DNA from: Psychrobacter sp. | Lineage (GTDB): Bacteria; Pseudomonadota; Gammaproteobacteria; Pseudomonadales; Moraxellaceae | DNA: 5,248 nucleotides | Direction of reading: 5' to 3' | Assembly: GCA_012270355.1 (NCBI GenBank) | Contig: JAAXIL010000010.1 | Coordinates: forward strand, 2,608 to 7,855 | In this document: positions 1 to 5,248 of the stretch, in pieces | Numbering within the stretch: the first letter of the stretch is position 1 | Layout of the letters: every line of letters begins with the position of its first letter | The notes under the pieces: generated by a model | Seen by the model: the letters and a program-made list of their open reading frames with translations, nothing else | Told to the model about the DNA's origin: nothing | The model's database searches: none | Program-made: the position numbers and the translations under genes

Positions 1-1511
1 GTGTTATCACTGCCGGCCAATAAAAGTTGGCGTAAAGAATTGATTTTCTGACTAAGATAGGTATCTTGTGTGTTTTTACCGCCTTCTTTATAGTTGACGT
101 GGGCACACATGCCCAGCTCTGCCTCAAAGTGCATTTGATGAGTGCGGATTTGGATTTCAAGCGATTTATGCTCGGCAATGACGGCGGTGTGAAGCGAGCG
201 GTAGCCGTTAGATTTTGGGTTGGTGATGTAGTCATCAAACTGCTCGGGGATGTGTCGCCACATGCCATGCACCAGTCCGAGCGTATGGTAGCATTCGGAT
301 TGGGTGTTAACGAGCACTCGTAGGGCACGAATGTCGTAGAGTTGATGAAATGACAAGCCTTTGAGCTTCATTTTGCGGTAGATGGAATAAATGTGCTTGA
401 CCCTGCCGTCCACTTCGGCGGTGATGCCTTGTTCGGCGAGGGCGTCAATCAGCTGTTGTTTGACCCGCTCGATGTAGGCTTCTCGTTCACTGCGTTTTTC
501 GCTAAGTAGTTTGGCAATTTCTTTGTAGCGTTCGGGGGCGAGGTAGCGAAAGGCTAAATCTTCAAGTTCCCATTTGATTTGGGCGATGCCAAGACGGTGA
601 GCGAGCGGTGCATAAATGGTCATGACCTCACGGGCAACCCGCTCTTGACGCTCGGGCGAGGCATAAGACAGCTCTCGCATGGCAAACGTCCGCTCGGCAA
701 GTTTAATCAGCACCACTCGCACGTCGTTGGTCATGGCGATGAGCATGCTATAAATGTTAGTGAGTTGCTCTCGTTGGTTGTTGGTGAGGTGGTCTTCAAG
801 TTTTTTGTTTTTTTCGATGGTTTCAACCAGTTTACCCATCTCCAATGTGTCTTGAACCAAAGTGGCAACGTTTTCGCCAAATTGCTGGCGTACCTCATCG
901 ATCGGCATCAGTCCAATCCGCACCGCTCGATATAAGAGTGAGGCGGTCAGGGCATCTTCATCTTGATACAGATAAGTGAGAATATCTGCCATGCCAATGC
1001 CGGTTATGAGGGCGTTAGAACGCTTGACTTGCTCGTCCGAAGCAGGGATTTGGGTAGGGTTTGAAACGTTGCTTTGAGCCGTGTTTTGCAAGTCGTTGTT
1101 TTGTAAATCGCTGTTTTGCGAAATGATGGCATCGCAGGCTTTTGCCAAATCGGGTAGGTCGTTCATATTCACCCGTTCGGCAACGGCTTTGAGCCATGCT
1201 CGTAAATCGACGGGGGTCATGGGGGCTGATGAAGTCGCATCCGCATGTGATGTGGTCGCAGACGCTGATTTCTCAAATGATTCGGAACTCAAGTCGGGAT
1301 TTAGTCCTTGGTTCGCTGAATCAATGGCGGTGGTGAGCTTGTGGCTGGCAAGCTGTTGCTTGAGGTCTTGATGTAAGTGCTGAGAGTTAAAGTCATCTCG
1401 AAATTTGTGCGGATAGCGTCCACGAGCCGACCACTGTGCCAGTTGGGTGGCACTGTCTTGGTCGTCTGTCTGCCCGTCAGCGGTCGGCAAACCCTCACGC
1501 ACTTTAACCAC
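1..1511 (-). CDS. relA: RelA, ribosome-associated (p)ppGpp synthetase, 3' end outside window
   Basis: RelA transfers pyrophosphate from ATP to GTP or GDP to make (p)ppGpp when uncharged tRNA sits on a starved ribosome. 503 codons are visible; the C-terminal TGS, helical and ACT regions lie off the left edge. I chose the GTG at 1509-1511 because GGGAG sits six bases upstream and the protein then begins MVKVREGLPT, like other RelA N-termini. Residues about 160-310 match the HD-like domain. The catalytic His-Asp pair is missing there (LLYRAVRIG near 192-200), so hydrolase activity is predicted absent, as in RelA rather than SpoT. The synthetase domain follows, with KHIYSIYRKM to residue 381, LYDIRA with the likely catalytic Asp393, NPKSNGYRSLHT near 430-441, and LEIQIRT with Glu452. 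The N-terminus is about 110 residues longer than in E. coli RelA, through low-complexity Ser/Ala/Thr/Gln/Asn-rich sequence. It lies downstream of rlmD, as in E. coli, but has its own promoter candidate. Confidence 0.96.
   Translation of the reverse strand, partial: MVKVREGLPTADGQTDDQDSATQLAQWSARGRYPHKFRDDFNSQHLHQDLKQQLASHKLTTAIDSANQGLNPDLSSESFEKSASATTSHADATSSAPMTPVDLRAWLKAVAERVNMNDLPDLAKACDAIISQNSDLQNNDLQNTAQSNVSNPTQIPASDEQVKRSNALITGIGMADILTYLYQDEDALTASLLYRAVRIGLMPIDEVRQQFGENVATLVQDTLEMGKLVETIEKNKKLEDHLTNNQREQLTNIYSMLIAMTNDVRVVLIKLAERTFAMRELSYASPERQERVAREVMTIYAPLAHRLGIAQIKWELEDLAFRYLAPERYKEIAKLLSEKRSEREAYIERVKQQLIDALAEQGITAEVDGRVKHIYSIYRKMKLKGLSFHQLYDIRALRVLVNTQSECYHTLGLVHGMWRHIPEQFDDYITNPKSNGYRSLHTAVIAEHKSLEIQIRTHQMHFEAELGMCAHVNYKEGGKNTQDTYLSQKINSLRQLLLAGSDN
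1083..1127 (-). repeat. 15-bp imperfect tandem repeat, three copies, inside relA
   Basis: Three adjacent 15-base units lie at 1083-1097, 1098-1112 and 1113-1127, each starting GTTTTG on the plus strand. The unit length is a multiple of three, so copy number can change without breaking relA. In RelA they encode the pentapeptides IISQN, SDLQN and NDLQN, in the low-complexity linker before the HD-like domain. The two units nearest position 1083 are the most alike; the third has diverged. Confidence 0.75.
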
Positions 1512-1569
1512 TTTTGTCTCCCTTGCTAGTTATTGAGTAGGAATTGTTGTATCGTCCTGATTTTCCTTT

Positions 1570-1597
1570 ATTATGGCGGGAAGGTGTAGATTTTCAA
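1570..1597 (-). promoter_or_regulatory. Candidate sigma70 promoter for relA
   Basis: On the minus strand, TTGAAA (1592-1597) is followed after 16 bases by CATAAT (1570-1575). Each hexamer matches the consensus at five of six positions. Transcription would start near 1563, giving a leader of about 50 bases before the relA GTG. It lies in the 124-base gap between the rlmD stop and relA, where I see no strong terminator hairpin, so readthrough from rlmD is also possible. Predicted from sequence only. Confidence 0.55.
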
Positions 1598-1635
1598 GGT
1601 GAGTTTTGTGGTTGGATTTTGTTGAAATAGCATAA

Positions 1636-3225
1636 CTACACCTTTTCAAACCTCGCAATAGACTCCACATGCCCCGTATGACAAAACATATCCATCACGC
1701 CTGCATGGGTAAGGCGATAGCCGTGGTCGATCAGGGATTTGGTGTCTCGAGCGAGCGTGGCAGGATTGCATGACACATACACAATCCGCTCGGCATCAAA
1801 CTTGGGTAAGTACTGCATGATTTCCCACGCACCTGAGCGGGGTGGGTCAATCAAAATGGCATCAAAACCCTTTGCATCGCCATCGGTAACCCAAGGGGCA
1901 TCGGTGCAATCTTGGGTGAGGTCTTGGGCGTAAAATTCAGTATTGTGTAGTCCGTTACGTTCGGCATTGGCTCGGCTACGAGCAGTCATCGCTTCTGAGC
2001 CTTCAACGCCAATCACCTTGCCTTGCGTGCCGTCCGCTCCGCCAACCAGTCGGGCAAGCGGTAAGCTAAAGTTACCCAATCCACTAAATAAATCCAACAC
2101 TCGTTCGCCTGTTTTTAGGTTAAGCAGGTCACATGCCAGCTTGGTCATTTGCCGATTGACAGAAAGGTTCACCTGCGTGAAATCGGTGGGAATAAACTCA
2201 AATATCAGGTAAATAGATGGCAACTCGTAATACAGTCGACCAAACTGCTAATAGGGCAAAGGGTCATCATCATGCGTAGCAACTCTGTGAATGCTGTCAG
2301 CCCCTTTGGGTTGCAAGTACAGTTGCCAGTTTCGCTGGGCAAAAAAAGCTTTAAGTTTGGCAATATCGCCGCCATGCAAAGGCTCAAGATGACGCACAAT
2401 GAGAGCAACAGGCTTGTTTTTATCTAATGTATCATTGGGCAGGTCGGAAATAACTTCGCCCATCGCCAATTCAAGTTGGGCAATAGAATCACGGGCGTCT
2501 AGCGAGCTGATGAGTGCTTTTAAGGTATCAATCTCAAAACCGATGCGAGGGTCTAGAATGTGGCATTCATGCAGTTCTGCTAAAAAATTACTGCCTCGAT
2601 CCCCCAAGCCAACCAATGCCCTAACATTTTTTTCACAATATCGCACGCCAAGTCTTGCTCTCGAGCGATAGCCCAAGCGGTCGCCAACGACGGGGGCGAG
2701 CCATGTGTCAGGTTGCACGCCCGCTTGATGCTCGAGTAGCTCTGCCAGCACCGATTGCTTAAAGGCAATTTGTCCATCAGGTTGCCAATGTTGCAAACTG
2801 CACCCGCCACACACGCCAAAATGCGGGCAGGGCGGGGTTTGTCGCTCGGGGTGCGGGTTGTCTAAGACTTCGACAGCATCGCCTTCTTCGAACGTCTTGC
2901 GAGAGTTGGTTAGTTTGACGGGGACGGGTGCATTGGGTAGAGCAAACCCCACAAACACTTTTTTACCTGTTTTGTCAGGGTTATGGGCTTCCAAAATGGC
3001 TGTGGCGTGAACGTCGTTATTGCTATCATCACTGCCAATATCAGAATTACCATACACCGCCACGCCACGCCCATCGTGTGACAGTCCATCAATCACAAAA
3101 GGAATGGCCGGGGCATCTTTGAGGCGTTTACGGACTTTGGCAGAAGGTTTGTTTTTTTTCTTGCTTGGGGCTTGGGTCAGGGTTTTTTGGGGTTTTGTTT
3201 TAAATGTAGGCATGGTTTTAGACAT
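1636..3225 (-). pseudogene. rlmD: RlmD (RumA), 23S rRNA m5U1939 methyltransferase, interrupted by an in-frame TAG
   Basis: RlmD uses S-adenosylmethionine to make 5-methyluridine at 23S rRNA position 1939 and carries a 4Fe-4S cluster. The first part is 325 codons. It has a Lys-rich tail (1-37), a TRAM-like domain (about 41-122) with an extra loop near 60-88, and cluster cysteines in [10 protein letters not shown] (Cys133, 139, 142) plus Cys221. A TAG at 2248-2250 (codon 326) then stops the frame. The same frame continues without further stops as the catalytic half: FTQVN near 349-353, SAM motif DLFSGLGNF from 378, IDPPRSG with Asp460, [10 protein letters not shown] with nucleophile Cys486, and GHVES with Glu521. 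The total of 529 codons compares with 433 residues in E. coli. The separate pieces should be inactive: the first lacks the methyltransferase domain, and the second has only a TTG candidate start at 2223 without a Shine-Dalgarno site. Causes could be true nonsense mutation, sequence error or suppression. The ATG at 3223-3225 has a weak ribosome site; the ATG four codons on is an alternative. Confidence 0.93.
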
Positions 3226-3267
3226 CGGTAAGCTGGCTTTTGGCTGGCGGTTAAGATTTAATAAATC

Positions 3268-3295
3268 AATCTAAATAAGAATTGGGGTATGACAA
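3268..3295 (-). promoter_or_regulatory. Candidate sigma70 promoter for rlmD
   Basis: On the minus strand, TTGTCA (3290-3295, five of six consensus bases) is followed after 16 bases by TAGATT (3268-3273, four of six). It would give a leader of about 35 bases before the rlmD ATG at 3225. It lies in the AT-rich 106-base gap shared with the divergent DUF433 gene. I found no equally good promoter for the DUF433 gene on the plus strand. The -10 match is modest, so this is tentative. Confidence 0.35.
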
Positions 3296-3331
3296 TAAAA
3301 TGTGAAACGAAGAAATAATTAAAGAGGTCTT

Positions 3332-3505
3332 ATGAATAGAGTCACCATCAATCCTGAGACTTGTTTTGGCAAGCCAGTGATTAGAAATACACGTTATTCA
3401 GTTGAATCACTATTAAGTCTTATGAGTGCGGGCATGACCATTGATGAGATTTTAGCAGATTATGAAGATTTAACCGCTGAGGACTTACAGGCGTGTTTGA
3501 GTTAA
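3332..3505 (+). CDS. DUF433 domain protein, short, orphan antitoxin-like
   Basis: This 57-residue protein begins MNRVTINPETCFGKPVIRNT and continues with a helical stretch SLMSAGMTIDEILADYEDLT. That is the classic N-terminal pattern of DUF433 (PF04255): a TINPE.C.GKP.I..TR strand followed by a helix-turn-helix-like part. GAGG four bases before the ATG makes a good ribosome site. DUF433 proteins are small, putative antitoxin-like proteins often encoded just upstream of a PIN-like DUF5615 partner. No partner exists here: only 39 bases separate its stop from the convergent purE stop. Most members run about 70-80 residues. This one stops just after LQACLS, where relatives usually continue with LSYA and a final helix, so it is probably C-terminally shortened. 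It is the only plus-strand gene, wedged between purE and rlmD. A function as a regulator is unproven; a decaying remnant is equally possible. Confidence 0.8.
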   Translation: MNRVTINPETCFGKPVIRNTRYSVESLLSLMSAGMTIDEILADYEDLTAEDLQACLS

Positions 3506-3544
3506 CGTAATCCGAAATGATTATTCACACCTAGTTTTCCAATC

Positions 3545-4114
3545 TTATTGATCCATAACCCCCGGCACAGGATTCGCTAAAATGGTTTCAGTTTGATTTT
3601 GGCGAAATTCGCTTAACTTTTTTGCCAAACTCTCATCGTTTAATGCCAAAATCTGCACTGCCAAAAGCCCTGCGTTATACGCCCCTGCCGTGCCAATCGC
3701 TAATGTGCCTACCGCCACGCCTTTGGGCATTTGCACAATAGACAACAGGCTGTCCCAACCGCTCAAAGTCGAGGATTTTACAGGCACGCCTAAGACGGGC
3801 AAATCAGTTTGACTGGCACACATACCTGGCAAATGTGCGGCACCACCTGCCCCAGCGATGATGACTTGTAAACCTTTATCTTTGGCGGATTTGGCATAAT
3901 CGAATAGCTTATCGGGGGTGCGATGAGCGGATACCACTTCGCATTCAAACGGCACACCAAAATCTTTAAGCAGCTGTGCCCCCAACCGCATGGTCGCCCA
4001 ATCAGATTGCGACCCCATAATGATACCAACTTTGGGCGTGCCCTCGGGCGAGGTGATGGGGTCAGTATTTGGCTCAGATGGCTTTGAATGTGCGTGGGCG
4101 GTTTGGGCAGACAT
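3545..4114 (-). CDS. purE: PurE, N5-carboxyaminoimidazole ribonucleotide mutase (class I)
   Basis: PurE rearranges N5-CAIR, made by PurK, into CAIR in de novo purine (IMP) synthesis in the cytoplasm. The 189 residues compare with 169 in E. coli; the extra length is an N-terminal tail of about 26 polar residues ([16 protein letters not shown]) that is probably disordered. The catalytic core starts at [12 protein letters not shown] (28-39). It contains SAHRTP with the conserved His64, the [12 protein letters not shown] loop (87-98), [11 protein letters not shown] (109-119) and [17 protein letters not shown] (125-141), the pattern of bacterial class I enzymes. I chose the ATG at 4112-4114 because AAAGGA lies about six bases upstream; farther upstream codons would run into the preceding gene and add unrelated sequence. 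No purK follows: the next gene is the convergent DUF433 gene, so PurK must be encoded elsewhere. It lies 58 bases after the phosphoesterase stop and may share its transcript. Confidence 0.97.
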   Translation of the reverse strand: MSAQTAHAHSKPSEPNTDPITSPEGTPKVGIIMGSQSDWATMRLGAQLLKDFGVPFECEVVSAHRTPDKLFDYAKSAKDKGLQVIIAGAGGAAHLPGMCASQTDLPVLGVPVKSSTLSGWDSLLSIVQMPKGVAVGTLAIGTAGAYNAGLLAVQILALNDESLAKKLSEFRQNQTETILANPVPGVMDQ

Positions 4115-4161
4115 GGACAGTCCTTTGGCAAAAACTACCATCATACAAAAAAGGTTAGGGG

Positions 4162-4177
4162 GATAGCAAATGCTATC
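4162..4177. repeat. 16-bp perfect inverted repeat at the phosphoesterase stop, upstream of purE
   Basis: GATAGC and GCTATC are separated by four bases (AAAT on the plus strand), forming a 6-bp stem that overlaps the phosphoesterase stop codon at 4173-4175. In the direction of transcription the hairpin is followed by a C-run and only about nine bases later by six Ts, so it is not a canonical intrinsic terminator. It could be a weak attenuating or transcript-stabilising hairpin, an operator for purE, or chance. Confidence 0.5.
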
Positions 4178-5138
4178 GATACTGCACAAAATTAGCTTTG
4201 TCCAGCGACGGGTTATCAGTATCAAAGCGATAGGCGGTCATATAGCCTTTGCCTGCCACCGAATAGTCGGTGCAAACCACTTGCTTGCTTAATGGCACAG
4301 GTTCACCTTGCATCCAATAATGACCGATAAACACGGGCTTATCGGTGTTTAGGGTAAAATCCACGCCGGTTACGGTAGTATCTTTAGGGATTTGAGACAG
4401 ACTTAAGCGAGAGGCTCGGGCAATGTCATGCACTAGGTGCACAGAGTTGGCATCGCCGTTTGCCACCGAATCTTCCCACCATCTCACCCGCATGTTGTGT
4501 CTGACCGTGCCGTCTTTATCAGTAAAACTTAAGCCATTAGGCAACGGCATTTCCACGCCTTTAAGTACCCGTTCTAGGGCATCATATTCGGGCGAATTTT
4601 TTTGCCCTGTGGCCTGCAGGGCATCGGGGGTTAAACGATTGTCGTCCGTTAATAAAGGTTTGAGCGTTGCCATGGCATCGGTGTCCCAGCAGGCGTGAAC
4701 AAAGCAGGCGTGCTCAGTTTCTAGCCATAGTGGAATTTCATAAAAACGTTGTAGCCAATGCTTATGCTCGGGTGAGCCAAAAGGAATTTCGGTGAGAAAT
4801 GCTTCATGCTGATGGTTGTGGGTGTGGTTATGCGAGCGTAGGTATTCTTTAGCAGAATCTAGCTTATTTTTTGTCGCATTGGGGGTAGCGTAGGCGAGGG
4901 CGTTGTATTCGTGATTGCCCATGACGATGTCTGCCACACCAGCGTCTAACATGGCAAACACGATGTCTAGCGTTTTGACTTCTTGCTCTCCTCGGTCGAT
5001 GAGGTCGCCAATAAAGATAGCTCGGTGTCCGTCGGGCGGTGTGTAAGATGTCCCATTATGGGTGTAGCCGAGCTTTTCGAGTAAGCCAATCAGGTCGCTG
5101 GCGTGTCCGTGAATGTCGCCAATGATGTCGTAAATCAT
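4173..5138 (-). CDS. PPP-family metallophosphoesterase (ApaH/PrpE-like), substrate unknown
   Basis: This 321-residue soluble protein is predicted to be a two-metal hydrolase. The metal ligands of the calcineurin-like fold appear in order: GDIHG (7-11), GDLIDRG (44-50), GNHE (74-77), VHACWD with His148, and GHYW with His273. A late DYSVAGKG segment (291-298) is typical of the bacterial bis(5'-nucleosyl)tetraphosphatase PrpE/PPP phosphatase group. No signal peptide or membrane segment is seen. The ATG at 5136-5138 has AGGA about seven bases upstream and leads directly into the first motif ([11 protein letters not shown]), so the start is secure. An alternating His-rich stretch, [11 protein letters not shown], lies at 102-112 in the insert after GNHE. 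It starts 18 bases after a membrane protein stop and precedes purE in the same direction, suggesting a short operon. Diadenosine polyphosphates or phosphoproteins are possible substrates; the sequence does not decide. Confidence 0.9.
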   Translation of the reverse strand: MIYDIIGDIHGHASDLIGLLEKLGYTHNGTSYTPPDGHRAIFIGDLIDRGEQEVKTLDIVFAMLDAGVADIVMGNHEYNALAYATPNATKNKLDSAKEYLRSHNHTHNHQHEAFLTEIPFGSPEHKHWLQRFYEIPLWLETEHACFVHACWDTDAMATLKPLLTDDNRLTPDALQATGQKNSPEYDALERVLKGVEMPLPNGLSFTDKDGTVRHNMRVRWWEDSVANGDANSVHLVHDIARASRLSLSQIPKDTTVTGVDFTLNTDKPVFIGHYWMQGEPVPLSKQVVCTDYSVAGKGYMTAYRFDTDNPSLDKANFVQYR

Positions 5139-5156
5139 GAGGTTTCCTAAATTGCT

Positions 5157-5248
5157 CTAAATCAAATACCGCCACAGCATATACAATCCCATCGCGACCA
5201 TCATAATGTTCTCGGTGAGTGAGACGAAGCCTAAAGGCACGTTTGAGT
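5157..5248 (-). CDS. C-terminal end of an unidentified membrane protein (partial)
   Basis: The last 29 codons of a minus-strand gene enter from the right edge and end at TAG (5157-5159). The visible residues include GFVSLTENIMMVAMGLYMLW and end RYLI. This is a hydrophobic segment long enough for one transmembrane helix, finishing with an arginine and three residues. That points to an inner-membrane protein with a short C-terminal end, but too little is visible to name a family. The ribosome site of the phosphoesterase lies in the 18-base gap after the stop, so the two genes are probably cotranscribed. The alternative open frame across these bases is charged and extends into the phosphoesterase start, so it is less likely to be coding. 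Confidence 0.6.
   Translation of the reverse strand, partial: SNVPLGFVSLTENIMMVAMGLYMLWRYLI

Noticed and set aside
1081..1371. Plus-strand open frame with repeated FCKSL peptides opposite relA
   Set aside because: It is the antisense reading of the relA tandem repeat; relA is strongly coding here and the frame has no family resemblance or convincing ribosome site.
1636..2223. Catalytic half of RlmD as an independent 195-residue methyltransferase
   Set aside because: It begins only at a TTG without a Shine-Dalgarno site, lies in the same frame as the upstream half, and completes a single RlmD protein across one TAG.
3506..3544. Remnant of a DUF5615 toxin or a DUF433 C-terminus after the small plus-strand gene
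   Set aside because: Only 39 bases are present and none of the three frames gives recognisable family residues.
3506..3544. Bidirectional terminator between the convergent DUF433 gene and purE
   Set aside because: I could not find a stable stem followed by a T-run in this short interval.
4115..4225. N-terminal extension of purE upstream of the ATG at 4114
   Set aside because: It would overlap the end of the phosphoesterase and add non-homologous sequence, while the ATG at 4114 has a good ribosome site and already gives a full PurE core.
641..4600. Recurring CTCGGGCGAG-like strings (for example near 651 and 4046) as a DNA uptake or repeat element
   Set aside because: They fall inside genes and encode Ser-Pro-Glu with shared codon preference; copies are few and the flanks differ.

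Overview
The window looks like ordinary chromosome from a gammaproteobacterium, most likely Moraxellaceae (a Moraxella, Psychrobacter or Faucicola-like organism). This is a judgement from the style of the proteins (RelA beginning MVKVREGLP, RlmD with [10 protein letters not shown]), the moderate GC content and the rlmD-relA gene order. It is not a database match. I see no mobile element, CRISPR array, tRNA, rRNA or phage gene.

Layout: almost everything is on the minus strand, so transcription runs from high to low coordinates. At the right edge is the last 29 codons of a membrane protein (5157-5248). Eighteen bases on is a PPP-type metallophosphoesterase (4173-5138), and 58 bases after that is purE (3545-4114). 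A small DUF433 gene lies on the plus strand (3332-3505) and converges on purE. It is divergent from rlmD (1636-3225), from which it is separated by a 106-base AT-rich gap with a plausible rlmD promoter. The window ends with most of relA (1-1511), which has its own good sigma70-like promoter in the 124-base gap after rlmD.

How the genes fit together: rlmD followed by relA is a known gammaproteobacterial arrangement (23S rRNA U1939 methylation next to the ribosome-bound ppGpp synthetase). PurE belongs to IMP synthesis. The phosphoesterase has the residues of the ApaH/PrpE/PPP group, but its substrate cannot be read from sequence.

The most notable point is that rlmD carries an in-frame amber codon (2248-2250). 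It separates the Fe-S/TRAM half from the SAM-binding catalytic half, with no frameshift and with homology continuing on both sides. Secondary points are an orphan, apparently C-terminally shortened DUF433 protein with no toxin partner, a long low-complexity N-terminal insertion in RelA containing a 15-bp triplicate repeat, and a QFDD sequence where monofunctional RelA usually has EFDD. I found no convincing evidence of a previously undescribed multi-gene system.
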